A stretch of DNA of 64,000 bases from Ornithinimicrobium sp. F0845 (GTDB taxonomy: Bacteria > Actinomycetota > Actinomycetes > Actinomycetales > Dermatophilaceae): assembly GCF_023015765.1 (NCBI RefSeq), contig NZ_JALKAL010000001.1, forward strand, positions 171,478 through 235,477, written 5' to 3'. The stretch's first letter is position 1. Each line of letters begins with the position of its first letter. The notes beneath the pieces are model-generated. The model was not told the origin of the DNA. It saw nothing but the letters and a program-made list of their open reading frames with translations, and ran no database searches. The translations under genes were made by a program, and so were the position numbers. Shown here piece after piece: positions 18,360 to 26,717 of the stretch.

Positions 18360-19127
18360 CTAACCCCGGCGCAGGGTGATGTCGCCCACGGCGGTGCGCA
18401 CGTCGATCGTCCGCGTCGAGGCCTCGTCTGTGGCCAGGGTGTTGCGCACCTCGCCCACCGAGGCCGTCGCCACCACCCGGTAGGTGGCGTCGCCGGGCAC
18501 GGTTATGGTCACATCGCCCGTGGAGGAGCTGGCCTGGAGGGCGACGGGATCGGCGATCAGCTCGAGGGTCACGTCCCCGACGCTGCTGCGCGCCGTCACC
18601 TGCTCGCTCCCGAGACCGGTCGCCGTGAGACCACCCACGCTGGAGGTCAGTGACAGTGGCCCGGTGACGTTCTCCACCGTGACCTCGCCGACCGCGCTCA
18701 CCACGGTCACCGCGGTGTCGGCGGGCACCAGGATCTCCCACTGCACCGAGCAGGTCGCCCACCAGCGGTTCTGACAGGTGTCGGTGAGGGTGGCGGTGCC
18801 TCCGTCGACGGCGACCTCGGCCTGCGCGTCGACCAGTCCGGAGCGCAGGGTCGCCTGGGCACCAGGCTGCTCGCCGGCGCCCACGGCCCGGATCTCGACG
18901 TCACCGACATCGCTGTCCACGGTGAGCTCGGACAGGTCCGCGGGCAGCGCGTGGCTGGTCCGCTCCGTGCTCTCCAGGAGGCGGCTCGCGGTGGGCACGG
19001 CCAGGGCGAGCACGATGAGCACGGCCACGATGCCTCCGATGATGACGATGAGACGTCGGCTCGAGGGGGCCATCGGGGGGCGCGGGGGTGTCGGCGCCGT
19101 GGTCGGTGGGTTCTGGGTCGTCGTCAT
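18360..19127 (-). CDS. Membrane-anchored DUF4097 (toastrack-type) protein
   Basis: The protein has 255 residues: a Pro/Thr-rich cytoplasmic N-terminus, one membrane helix at about 24-46 (RLIVIIGGIVAVLIVLALAV), and an extracytoplasmic right-handed beta-solenoid-like region. There, short strands repeat every 20 or so residues: VDSDVGDVEIRAVG, VVSAVGEVTVENVTG, TSSVGGLTATGLG, ARSSVGDVTLELI, SSSTGDVTITV, ATASVGEVRN and VRTAVGDITLRRG. This SxVGDV pattern is typical of DUF4097 adhesin-like proteins, often linked to envelope-stress systems such as LiaFSR. A Cys pair (DTCQNRWWATCS) may form a disulphide. ATG 19127 overlaps the regulator's TGA, so it is the last gene of the operon with the kinase and regulator. 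Confidence 0.8.
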   Translation of the reverse strand: MTTTQNPPTTAPTPPRPPMAPSSRRLIVIIGGIVAVLIVLALAVPTASRLLESTERTSHALPADLSELTVDSDVGDVEIRAVGAGEQPGAQATLRSGLVDAQAEVAVDGGTATLTDTCQNRWWATCSVQWEILVPADTAVTVVSAVGEVTVENVTGPLSLTSSVGGLTATGLGSEQVTARSSVGDVTLELIADPVALQASSSTGDVTITVPGDATYRVVATASVGEVRNTLATDEASTRTIDVRTAVGDITLRRG

Positions 19128-19798
19128 GACTGCTCCTGGCTGCCGTGGTCGAGCCACCGCAGCACCGCCAGGACCCTGCGGTGGTCCTGGTCGGTCGGGG
19201 GCAGGTCGAGCTTGGTGAAGATGGAGGAGACGTTCTTCTCCACCGCGCCCTCGCCGATGAACAGGCGCTGGGCGATGGCGGCGTTGGTCCTGCCCTGCGC
19301 CATCAGGCCGAGCACCTCGCGCTCGCGGGGCGTCAGCCGGTCCAGGGGGTCGGCGTTGCGGGCCCGCGACAGCAGCTGCATCACCACCTCGGGATCCAGC
19401 ACCGTGCCGCCGCCGGCCACCTCCCGCAAGGCCGCGATGAAGTCGGCGGTGTCGGCGACCCGGTCCTTGAGCAGATAGCCCACCCCCTTGGCCCGGCTGG
19501 CGACGAGCTCGGTCGCGTACTGCTCCTCGACATACTGGCTCAGGACCAGCACCGTCGTGTCGGGATAACGCTCCCGGACCTCCAGGGCCGCCCGGATCCC
19601 CTCGGAGGTGAAGGTCGGGGGCATCCGGACGTCGACGACGACCAGGCCCGGCCGGTGCTGCTCGACCGCCTCCAGAAAGGTGACGGCGTCCGGGCAGGCG
19701 GCCACGACCTCGAAGCCGCCCTCGGTGATCAGGCGGACCAGCCCGTCGCGCAGCAGCGCCGAGTCCTCGGCGAGCACGACCTGCACAGGCGTTGTCAT
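19124..19798 (-). CDS. NarL/LuxR-family response regulator
   Basis: The protein has 224 residues. The receiver domain has acidic residues ED at 11-12, phospho-acceptor Asp 56 in VVVDVRMP, and the conserved Lys in GVGYLLKDRV. The C-terminal helix-turn-helix (LTPREREVLGLMAQGRTNAAIAQRLF then VEKNVSSIFTKLDL) binds DNA. ATG 19798 overlaps the kinase stop (ATGA) and its own stop overlaps the DUF4097 start, so all three are translationally coupled. It is the partner of the adjacent kinase; the divergent MMPL exporter is a plausible target, by position only. Confidence 0.93.
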   Translation of the reverse strand: MTTPVQVVLAEDSALLRDGLVRLITEGGFEVVAACPDAVTFLEAVEQHRPGLVVVDVRMPPTFTSEGIRAALEVRERYPDTTVLVLSQYVEEQYATELVASRAKGVGYLLKDRVADTADFIAALREVAGGGTVLDPEVVMQLLSRARNADPLDRLTPREREVLGLMAQGRTNAAIAQRLFIGEGAVEKNVSSIFTKLDLPPTDQDHRRVLAVLRWLDHGSQEQS

Positions 19799-21189
19799 CG
19801 GGTCTCCTCCGGGGCGGTGTCGGGGGTCGGTATGTCGTGGCGCGGGTCGGTGGTGCCGGTCCCGGTCGGTGGTGGGCCCGGCGGGGGTGGGCCATAGGGG
19901 TCGGCAGCGGGCACACGTCGGGCCGGCAGGAGGATCTGGACGCGGGTCGGGCCACCGCCGGGGGACTCGAGGTGGATCACGCCGTCGACCGCCATGACGC
20001 GCTGGCGCAACCCGTTGAGTCCGCTGCCGCCCCGCGGGTCCGCGCCGCCGACCCCGTCGTCCTCGACCTCGATCACCAGGGCGGGTGGCGTCAGGCCGTG
20101 GTCCAGGGCCAGCCGCACCCGGGCGCGGTCGGCGCGGGCGTGCTTGGCGACGTTGGTGAGCAGCTCGGACACGCAGAAGTAGCCGATCGCCTCGGTGGTC
20201 GGGTCCAGCCGACCGATCTGCGCGGCCTCGACGGTGACCGGCACCGCTGACCGGGCTGCCAGGGCCGACACCGCCGCGTCCAGCCCGCGGTCCGCCAGGA
20301 TCGGCGGGGTGATCCCGCGGGCCACGTGGCGCATCTCGGTGATGGCCTCCTTGGCCGCCAGGTGGGCCTTGTCGAGCAGCTCCCCGGCGCCATCGGGGTC
20401 GCGGGCGAGCCGTTCCCGGGCCATGCCCAGGTCCATCGCGATGGCGACCAGACGCTGCTGCGGCCCGTCGTGCAGGTCCCGCTCGATGCGTCGCCGTTCG
20501 ACCTCCACGGAGTCGACGGTCTCGCTGCGCGAGGTGGTCAGTGTCTCCACCCGTTCCGACAGGTGCGCGATCTGCTCCTCAGGGTCCTGCCCCAGCAGGC
20601 TGCGCGCCAGCCCTGCGTCCACCTGCGTCAGGTGGCGCGCGGCGAACGGCGCGACGAGCAGGACCGCCAGTGCGGCGATCCACGCCGCCGCGACAGCGCC
20701 CGGCTGCTCCAACGGGACCAGGCCGAACAGGCGCGCCTCGTCGTGCGTCACGAGGGTGCTGGTGAGCGGCAGGGTCAGCACCGCTACGCAGGTGGCCAGG
20801 GCGAGGCTGGTCAGGGCCCCGGTCAGCAGCCCCCAGAGCGCGTGCAGGCCGGAGTATGCCGCAGCTCGCCGGTGCGCGCTGCTCACCCCCAGCGTGGTCA
20901 CCCACGGCGGCTCGCCGGAGGTCTCGCGGGGGACGATCCGGTGGCTCGTGAAGGCCTCGATCCGGCTCCGCTCGCCCTTGGCGAACAGCCAGGTCAGCCA
21001 CAGGGTGGGCCACAGCAGCAGCAGTCCCAGGCCGGCGGCTGCGAGCAGGATGACGCCGATGAGCAGGCACAGGACCAGGGCGAGCGCGACGAGCCCGGTC
21101 AGCAGGTTGAGCACCAAGAAGGCCACGTGCGCCCAGCCCTGCCACCACTGGCGGAGCAGGCCGGGACGGGGGAGCGCGGTGCTGGACAT
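19795..21189 (-). CDS. Sensor histidine kinase (HisKA_3 family)
   Basis: The protein has 464 residues. The first 205 residues contain about four membrane helices arranged as in the PF13796-type sensor of actinobacterial kinases, such as LLTGLVALALVLCLLIGVILL and the later LALATCVAVLTLPL. The DHp helix follows with the phospho-His in ERRRIERDLHDGPQQRLVAIAMDLG near residue 236. The ATPase domain shows FCVSELLTNVAKHARA (N box) and EVEDDGVGGADPRGGSGLNGLRQR (G boxes). The C-terminal 35 residues are Pro/Gly-rich and probably disordered. It likely senses envelope or antibiotic stress. A TAGGGT box lies at perfect leaderless distance from ATG 21189, making this the promoter-proximal gene of the operon. 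Confidence 0.92.
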   Translation of the reverse strand: MSSTALPRPGLLRQWWQGWAHVAFLVLNLLTGLVALALVLCLLIGVILLAAAGLGLLLLWPTLWLTWLFAKGERSRIEAFTSHRIVPRETSGEPPWVTTLGVSSAHRRAAAYSGLHALWGLLTGALTSLALATCVAVLTLPLTSTLVTHDEARLFGLVPLEQPGAVAAAWIAALAVLLVAPFAARHLTQVDAGLARSLLGQDPEEQIAHLSERVETLTTSRSETVDSVEVERRRIERDLHDGPQQRLVAIAMDLGMARERLARDPDGAGELLDKAHLAAKEAITEMRHVARGITPPILADRGLDAAVSALAARSAVPVTVEAAQIGRLDPTTEAIGYFCVSELLTNVAKHARADRARVRLALDHGLTPPALVIEVEDDGVGGADPRGGSGLNGLRQRVMAVDGVIHLESPGGGPTRVQILLPARRVPAADPYGPPPPGPPPTGTGTTDPRHDIPTPDTAPEETR

Positions 21190-21195
21190 GCCCCA

Positions 21196-21201
21196 ACCCT
21201 A
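21196..21201 (-). promoter_or_regulatory. Leaderless promoter -10 box for the kinase-regulator-DUF4097 operon
   Basis: TAGGGT on the minus strand ends 6 nt before ATG 21189; the predicted transcript starts exactly at the ATG. It drives the operon away from the MMPL exporter gene at 21321. Confidence 0.5.
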
Positions 21202-21320
21202 GGAGCGGGACGCGCCGGCCAGCAGCCCGTTAGCAACCGCGTCGTGGTGGGGATAACCCCCCGAGCGATCAGGGTGGTCACGCCAATGTCTGCGAGTCGT
21301 CATCTCTGCAGGCTGGAGAC

Positions 21321-23543
21321 ATGATCCAGAACCCGACTGAAGTGATGTCGCCGCCCCGTGCCCCGCAGGCACGGAGCGAGTCCGCGGCCGAGGACGTCGC
21401 CTACCGTCCCGAGCTGCCACGCAGCCCCGTCGCGCTGTTCTCGGCCCGGCACAAGTGGCTCGTCCTGGCCACCTCCCTGCTGGTGGTCCTCGGAGGCGTC
21501 GGACTGCTCGGCACCCTGGGGATCACCACGCAGCACGTCAACGAGCAGCTGGTCGGTGACTCCGCCGTGGCCATGGAGATCATGGACGGTGCGGACTTCG
21601 GGGACGCACCGACCGAGTTCGTCATCGTCACCGACCCCGCCGGTGCGCTCGACCCGGGCCGCGCCCAGGCTCTGGGCGCCGAGCTGGTCGCCACCTACCA
21701 GGACACCCCGGGGGTCACGAGTGTGGGGGAGCCGTTCCCGGGCGTCGACGGGAGCCTCGTGCTGCCGCTGGAGTTCGCCGCGGACGCGGACGGCGCGGCC
21801 CTGGAGGTTGACGGCTCGCTCGAGGCCACGAGCGACCTGGCCGACCAGCACCCCGATCTCACGGTCGGCCAGTTCGGCCAGACCTCGCTGGACCAGGAGA
21901 TGAACGAGACGGTCGGGGAGGACTTCGAGCGCGCCGAGCTCTTCGCGATCCCGGCCACCCTGATCATCCTGCTGCTCGCCTTCGGCGCCGTGCTGGCCGC
22001 CGGCGTGCCGCTGCTGATCGGGCTGGGCAGCGTGGCGGTCGCGCTCGGCCTGACGGCTGTCATCTCGACCTGGGTGCCGGTCGACCAGAACAGCCAGGCC
22101 ATCGTGCTGCTGATCGGCCTGGCGGTCGGGGTCGACTACGCCCTGCTGATCGTGCGACGGGCTCGGGAGGAGCGGCACGCCGGGGCCTCGGTGCTCGACT
22201 CGATCGGCATCGCCGGGGCCACCGCCGGCCGGGCCGTGACGATCTCCGGGCTCACCGTCGTCATCGCGATGTCCGGGATGCTCGTCGCGGGCGGGATGTT
22301 CACCTCGCTGGGGCTGGGGGCCATGTTCGTGGTCGCCGTCGCGGTGGCGGCCGCGATCTTCGTGCTGCCCGCCGTGCTGGCCCTGCTCGGAGACCGCATC
22401 GAGGCGCTCCGGCTGCCGTTCACCCGGCGGCGCGAGGCACGCCGCGGCACGGACCGCTCGCTCTGGGGCCGTCTGGCCGGCGCGGTGACCCGGCGGCCCG
22501 CCACCGCCCTCCTCGTCGTCGGAGGCGCCATGGTCGCCCTGGCGATGCCCGCACTCGGGATGAAGACGGCCATCGGGGGCGTGGAGACACTGCCGCAGGA
22601 TCTGGCGGGCGTCCAGGCCTACCAGCAGTTCCACACCGCGGTCCCGGCGGAGGGCGATGCCCTGCAGGTCGTCGTCTCGGCTCCGGCGGAGGCCGCCGAC
22701 GAGGTGGAGGCGGCGCTCCTGGGAGCCGCCGACCGTGCCGAGGGAATCGAGCTCGTCTCGGACGCCGCGGACCAGGTCGACCAGTCCGTCGACGGCACGG
22801 TCACCGTCTGGAACATCGGCGTGGAGGTCAGCAGCAGCGACGAGCGGTTGAGCGCCGTCGTCGAGGACGTCCGCGGGGAGGTCCTGCCGCAGTTGCGTGC
22901 CGACCTGTCCGACGTGCCGGGCGCCGAGGTGCACCTGGGCGGGCAGGCCGTCGTCACCGACCTGACGTCGTGGATGGACGACCGGCTGCCCTGGGTGGTG
23001 GGCCTGGTGCTGACCCTGTCCCTCGTCGTCATGCTGCTGTCGTTCGGCTCGCCGTCCCTCGCCCTGGCCACCGTGGGCCTGAACCTGTTGTCGGTCGGCG
23101 CGGCCTACGGCGTCCTGTCGCTCGTCTTCGGCGGCACCTGGGCCGAGGGGCTGCTCGGGTTCACCTCCACCGGCGCGGTCGCCTCGTGGATCCCGATGAT
23201 GCTGTTCGTGCTGCTCTTCGGCCTGTCGATGGACTACCACATCTTCGTCACCAGCCGGGTCCGCGAGGCCTTCGACGGGGGTCACTCCGCGCGCGAGGCC
23301 ATCCGCTACGGGGTGGCACGGTCGGCCGGCGTGGTCACCGCGGCGGCGGCCGTGATGGTCGGTGTCTTCTCGATCTTCGGGACGCTGTCCATGCTGGAGA
23401 TGAAGCAGCTCGGCGTGGGCCTGGCCGTCGCGGTCCTCGTCGACGCGACCGTCGTGCGCGGCGTGCTGCTGCCCGCGGTGCTGGCGCTGCTGGGGAAGCG
23501 GGCGCACACCGGCCCCGCGTGGCTGCCCAAGCTGCACCACTGA
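21321..23543 (+). CDS. MMPL/RND-family transporter
   Basis: The 740-residue protein has 12 predicted membrane helices in two pseudo-repeats. Each half has a helix (about 43-60 and about 388-405), a soluble loop outside the membrane, then five packed helices. The LIGLAVGVDYALLIVRRAREE segment in the first half and LFGLSMDYHIFVTSRVREAF in the second carry the Asp-Tyr pairs used for proton relay in MMPL transporters. Such proteins export lipids, siderophores or drugs using the proton gradient. It is divergent from the two-component operon with 131 nt between, and a hairpin terminator follows. It could be regulated by that system. Size is standard for short MMPLs. Confidence 0.9.
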   Translation: MIQNPTEVMSPPRAPQARSESAAEDVAYRPELPRSPVALFSARHKWLVLATSLLVVLGGVGLLGTLGITTQHVNEQLVGDSAVAMEIMDGADFGDAPTEFVIVTDPAGALDPGRAQALGAELVATYQDTPGVTSVGEPFPGVDGSLVLPLEFAADADGAALEVDGSLEATSDLADQHPDLTVGQFGQTSLDQEMNETVGEDFERAELFAIPATLIILLLAFGAVLAAGVPLLIGLGSVAVALGLTAVISTWVPVDQNSQAIVLLIGLAVGVDYALLIVRRAREERHAGASVLDSIGIAGATAGRAVTISGLTVVIAMSGMLVAGGMFTSLGLGAMFVVAVAVAAAIFVLPAVLALLGDRIEALRLPFTRRREARRGTDRSLWGRLAGAVTRRPATALLVVGGAMVALAMPALGMKTAIGGVETLPQDLAGVQAYQQFHTAVPAEGDALQVVVSAPAEAADEVEAALLGAADRAEGIELVSDAADQVDQSVDGTVTVWNIGVEVSSSDERLSAVVEDVRGEVLPQLRADLSDVPGAEVHLGGQAVVTDLTSWMDDRLPWVVGLVLTLSLVVMLLSFGSPSLALATVGLNLLSVGAAYGVLSLVFGGTWAEGLLGFTSTGAVASWIPMMLFVLLFGLSMDYHIFVTSRVREAFDGGHSAREAIRYGVARSAGVVTAAAAVMVGVFSIFGTLSMLEMKQLGVGLAVAVLVDATVVRGVLLPAVLALLGKRAHTGPAWLPKLHH

Positions 23544-23569
23544 GAGCGGGACCATCTGAGGCCATCCGC

Positions 23570-23600
23570 GAGGGCCGACCCACCACGGGCCGGCCCTCGT
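23570..23600. terminator. Hairpin terminator between convergent genes
   Basis: A 13-bp stem with one mismatch, CGAGGGCCG-CCC / GGGCCGGCCCTCG, encloses a 5-nt loop, 27 nt after the MMPL stop. The MarR gene ends from the other side at 23688. There is no strong T-run, as is common in actinobacteria. Confidence 0.6.
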
Positions 23601-23687
23601 CGCCGCGGTCTGGGGCGCTCTGGCGCCCCCGGCTTCCCCACGAGATCCGGGTGGGGACGGCGGTGCCGCTGTGGCAGGCGGGCCGCG

Positions 23688-24191
23688 CTAGGTCCCGGGC
23701 TGGTCGCCCACCAGCCCGGCCCGAGCGGTCGCGCCGGCCTCCGCCGTGCGCCGCAGGAAGTCGGCGATCAGGTCGAGCTGCTCCGGGGTGTAGGCCGCGC
23801 ACAGCGAATCCATCGCATCGTTCATCCCGGCGTAGTGGCCGATCAGCTCGCGGTTGCGGTCAGGGAGGGGTTGCACGCGCACGGTGCGCCGGTCGGTGGC
23901 CTCCGGATCGCGCTGCCGAGTGATCCACCGAGCCCGCTCGAGCCGGTCGAGGATGCCGGTGAGCGTGGCCGGGTGCAGCCCTGTCAGCCGGGACAGCGCC
24001 GAGGGGGTGATCGGCCCGTGCTGGTTGATCAGGTCGAGGCAGTCCAGGTCGGCGTCCTTGAGGGCGACCAGGCCACCCACCTCATGCTGGAGCACGGCCA
24101 GCTGGCTGCGCAGGGTGCGGAGCGCCAGTTTCACCTGGGTGGTTGACGATCGCTGGCGGCGCCGCTCTTGTGCAGATAGTTCGAAACTCAT
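23688..24191 (-). CDS. MarR-family transcriptional regulator
   Basis: The 167-residue protein has the typical MarR winged helix: LKDADLDCLDLINQHGPITPSALSRLTGLHPATLTGILDRLERARWITRQRDPEATDRRTVRV, in which the R-x-x-D-P-x-D-R-R wing is intact. Flanking helices form the dimer interface. It probably represses itself and the divergent gene at 24242; a 14-bp near-palindrome at 24207-24220 lies between them. GGAGG precedes ATG 24191. The inducer is unknown; MarR proteins next to thiol-type proteins often sense oxidants or phenolics. Confidence 0.9.
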   Translation of the reverse strand: MSFELSAQERRRQRSSTTQVKLALRTLRSQLAVLQHEVGGLVALKDADLDCLDLINQHGPITPSALSRLTGLHPATLTGILDRLERARWITRQRDPEATDRRTVRVQPLPDRNRELIGHYAGMNDAMDSLCAAYTPEQLDLIADFLRRTAEAGATARAGLVGDQPGT

Positions 24192-24206
24192 AACATATCC
24201 TCCACG

Positions 24207-24220
24207 AACAATATTGCTCT
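24207..24220. promoter_or_regulatory. Candidate MarR operator
   Basis: GAACAATATTGCTC is a 14-bp palindrome with six of seven pairs matched and a perfect CAATATTG core. It is strikingly A+T-rich for this DNA and centred in the 50-nt divergent gap between the MarR gene and the gene at 24242. This is the expected form and place of a MarR-type operator. Confidence 0.6.
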
Positions 24221-24241
24221 CAATCTACCAAGGGGTGACCC

Positions 24242-24823
24242 ATGGACAAGCCAGAGACCAGACGGTTCGTGCGAGGAGATATCGTCCCGCGCCGTGTGCT
24301 GACCACCATTGACGGGACCCGTGTGGCCGTCCCCGATGCCGATGCCCTGATCCACCTGCAGTTCCGCCGGTTCGCGGCCTGCCCGATCTGCAACGTCCAC
24401 CTGGGGACCCTTGTGCGCCGTCATGAGGAGATCAGTGCGGCAGGGGTGATCGAGGTCGTGGTCTTCCACTCAGAGGCCAGTGCCATGCGTCCGCACCAGG
24501 CTGGCCTGCCGTTCGCTGCGGTTGCCGACCCAGAGCGCGTCCTCTATGACGAGTTCGGCGTCGGGCGGTCGGTGCGCTCGCTGCTGAACCCCCGGGCGTG
24601 GACGTCCCCACTCAATCCAGCCGCGTGGCAGGTCGCCGCACGGGAGTGGCGCGACCCGGACTCACGCCCCTTCCAGGTGCGCGGTGGCTCGATCACGGGC
24701 CTGCCCGCCGACTTCCTCATCGCACCCGGCGGGGCGGTGCAGGCCGTCCGTTACGGGCAGCACGCCAACGACCAGTGGAGCGTTGACGAGCTGTTGGACC
24801 TCGTGGAGTCCGACGCGGCCTGA
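24242..24823 (+). CDS. Peroxiredoxin-like (AhpC/TSA) family protein
   Basis: The 193-residue protein has a thioredoxin-like fold: LIHLQFRRFAACPICNVHLGTLVRRHEEI contains a CPIC dithiol near residues 47-50, where AhpC/TSA-like proteins carry their reactive Cys. Strands EVVVFHSEAS and FAAVADPERVLYDEFGV, then LPADFLIAPGGAVQAVRYG complete the fold. It likely reduces peroxides or protein thiols. It belongs to the 'peroxiredoxin-like family' group often paired with a MarR regulator, as here. ATG 24242 follows AAGGGGTG. The last helix, WSVDELLDLVE, is normal for the group. Confidence 0.8.
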   Translation: MDKPETRRFVRGDIVPRRVLTTIDGTRVAVPDADALIHLQFRRFAACPICNVHLGTLVRRHEEISAAGVIEVVVFHSEASAMRPHQAGLPFAAVADPERVLYDEFGVGRSVRSLLNPRAWTSPLNPAAWQVAAREWRDPDSRPFQVRGGSITGLPADFLIAPGGAVQAVRYGQHANDQWSVDELLDLVESDAA

Positions 24824-24860
24824 CAACGTCCGGTCATCACGCCGTTTGCCCTCAGGGCCC

Positions 24861-25490
24861 TCAGGCGCTCACGACCGGGCGCAGCCACTCCAGCAGCGGA
24901 CGCACAGCGCGCCAGTCCACCCGCACCTGCTCCACCAGCCGGGGCGTGGTGACGATGTCGGCGTCCTCGACCCACCGCATCGCCGAGATCGTCCGGTGCC
25001 GCAGCAGGTCGATCCGCTCGTGGTCGCGAGGAAAGCCCCGCGGCGCGGTCTTGAGTCGGTCCCCGCCGACCTCCCACCCGGCCTCCCGCAGCTCCCCGAC
25101 CAGGCGCTCCAGCTCGGCCCCGCGCGGTCCGGCGACGTCCGTCCGAAACGCCGCCAGCACCGCCGGCTCCATCTGGTAGCACCCGCCCCCGAGACGGAAC
25201 CCCTCGGCCGACACCTCGGCATACCAGCCGGTGCGTGAGCCGGTGGTGACGTATCCACCCTGGTGCGTCTTGTAGGGGCTCTTGTCCGCGGAGAAGCGCA
25301 CGTCCCGGTTCGGCCGGAACACCTTGCCCGACCCGAACTCCTCCTCCAGCTCGGCCAGCAGCGCGGTCATCGGGCCGCGCACGCTGATCTCGTAGCGCTC
25401 GCGCTGCGCCCGCCAGAACCCGGTGCTGTTGTCCAGCTCCAGCTCGGCATAGAAGTCGGTGGCATCGTGCGGGAAACCCTCGAACGTCAT
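24861..25490 (-). CDS. DUF2461 family protein
   Basis: The 209-residue protein matches DUF2461 along its length: FEGFPHDATDFYAELELDNSTGFW, VFRPNRDVRFSADKSPYKTHQGGYV, GWYAEVSAEGFRLGGGCYQM and GDRLKTAPRGFPRDHERIDLLRHRTISAM are all diagnostic. The family is widespread and uncharacterised; no catalytic residues are established, although the conserved R-x-N-R-D-x-R-F-S-x-D-K-S-P-Y segment suggests phosphate or nucleic-acid binding. Start ATG 25490 has a leaderless -10 box. It is divergent from the GNAT gene at 25585. Confidence 0.88.
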   Translation of the reverse strand: MTFEGFPHDATDFYAELELDNSTGFWRAQRERYEISVRGPMTALLAELEEEFGSGKVFRPNRDVRFSADKSPYKTHQGGYVTTGSRTGWYAEVSAEGFRLGGGCYQMEPAVLAAFRTDVAGPRGAELERLVGELREAGWEVGGDRLKTAPRGFPRDHERIDLLRHRTISAMRWVEDADIVTTPRLVEQVRVDWRAVRPLLEWLRPVVSA

Positions 25491-25497
25491 GGGCGAC

Positions 25498-25503
25498 AGA
25501 GTA
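25498..25503 (-). promoter_or_regulatory. Leaderless promoter -10 box for the DUF2461 gene
   Basis: TACTCT on the minus strand predicts a start at 25491, one base before ATG 25490. It overlaps one GTATGCC heptamer. Confidence 0.45.
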
Positions 25504-25571
25504 TGCCGCGAGCCGGGGCCGTCGACCCGGTCACCGGCGGCGCGGGCTGGGACGGAGGCCTGTCCCGGGTG

Positions 25572-25577
25572 CAGAAT
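25572..25577 (+). promoter_or_regulatory. Leaderless promoter -10 box for the double-GNAT gene
   Basis: CAGAAT predicts a start at 25584, one base before ATG 25585. The first position is off consensus (C for T). Confidence 0.4.
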
Positions 25578-25584
25578 CGTCCCC

Positions 25585-26514
25585 ATGTCCCTCACCTGGC
25601 GAACAGTGACCCGTGACGACGTCCGTGCGGTGGTGGCGTTCACCAACCTGGTCGGCGAGCGCGACGGCACCGGGGAGGTCACCACCGAGCAGGCGACGAC
25701 CGAGATGTTCGAGGCGCCACGGTTCGACGTCTCGACCGACGTGGTCACCGTCTGGGAGGACGACGAGCTCGTGGGGCTGGGCAGCGTCTTCTGTCGCGAC
25801 ACGGTGGTCGAGGGGCGCGCGATGGTCAGCGTCCAGGGTGCTGTCCACCCCGACCACCGCGACCGCGGTCTGGGCAGCGAGCTGTTGAATCGGCTGGAGG
25901 CCCGTGCCCGCGAGCTGGCGACCGAGCGGCTCCCCGGAGAGCCCGTGCGGCTGCGCACCTCCGGCGGCCTCCCGGACTCCTCGGCCCAGCGGCTGCTGGA
26001 GGACCGCCGATACCGGCCGGACAACTACTTCATCACGATGCAGGTGCAGCTCGCAGACTGGGTCGACCAGGGTGAGGAGACCGCCGCGGTCCGCCCGGAC
26101 GCAGAGCAGCTGAGCGCCACCCGTGACGCCCACAACGACGCGTTCCGCGACCACCGCAACTTCAGCCCGATCCCGGAGGACCACTGGGAGTTCTGGGGGA
26201 AGTCCTCCACGCAGCGGCCCGAGCAGAGCCGCGTCGTCGTCGAGGGCGATCGGGTGCTGGCCTACTCCCTGGTCGCCGAGCACGAGCCCGGCGTGAGCCA
26301 CGTCGAGCTGGTGGGCACCCGCCGCGAGGCCCGCGGCCGCGGTCTGGCCCGCCAGGTGCTGCTGAGCTCGCTGCGGGCTGCCCGTGCTGCGGGTCAGCGG
26401 GTCAGCGAGCTCGAGGTCGACTCGACCAGCCCGACCGGCGCCGACCGCCTCTACGTCTCGGTCGGCTACCAGCCGGTGCGGGTTGTCTCGCGCTACGTCC
26501 GCGACGTCGACTGA
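25585..26514 (+). CDS. Tandem-GNAT acetyltransferase
   Basis: The 309-residue protein contains two GNAT domains. The first (about 1-150) has SVQGAVHPDHRDRGLGSELLNRLEARA, with an intact R-x-x-G-x-G acetyl-CoA loop. The second (about 165-305) has HVELVGTRREARGRGLARQVLLSSLRAA and TSPTGADRLYVSVGYQPV. Two-domain GNATs of this size include mycothiol synthase (MshD), but the conserved MshD signature is not obvious, so only the fold is claimed. The substrate is unknown. ATG 25585 is supported by the -10 box at leaderless spacing. It is divergent from DUF2461. Confidence 0.82.
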   Translation: MSLTWRTVTRDDVRAVVAFTNLVGERDGTGEVTTEQATTEMFEAPRFDVSTDVVTVWEDDELVGLGSVFCRDTVVEGRAMVSVQGAVHPDHRDRGLGSELLNRLEARARELATERLPGEPVRLRTSGGLPDSSAQRLLEDRRYRPDNYFITMQVQLADWVDQGEETAAVRPDAEQLSATRDAHNDAFRDHRNFSPIPEDHWEFWGKSSTQRPEQSRVVVEGDRVLAYSLVAEHEPGVSHVELVGTRREARGRGLARQVLLSSLRAARAAGQRVSELEVDSTSPTGADRLYVSVGYQPVRVVSRYVRDVD

Positions 26515-26717
26515 CGAACCGCTGCAAGCACACAAGTCGGCGCGGCGTGTGCCGAATCCGCGCCCTGGCGTGCTTTCTGCACATGCCGGCCCCACGCCTT
26601 GATGTCACTGGTGGTCGGGCGACCCGCCGGGAGCCGGTATCATGGGAGCTGCACAGGGACTTCACGCGCCAGGGGCTGGGATGGCGCGAGTCCGCTGTAC
26701 CCCCCTCGGAGGTTCTG

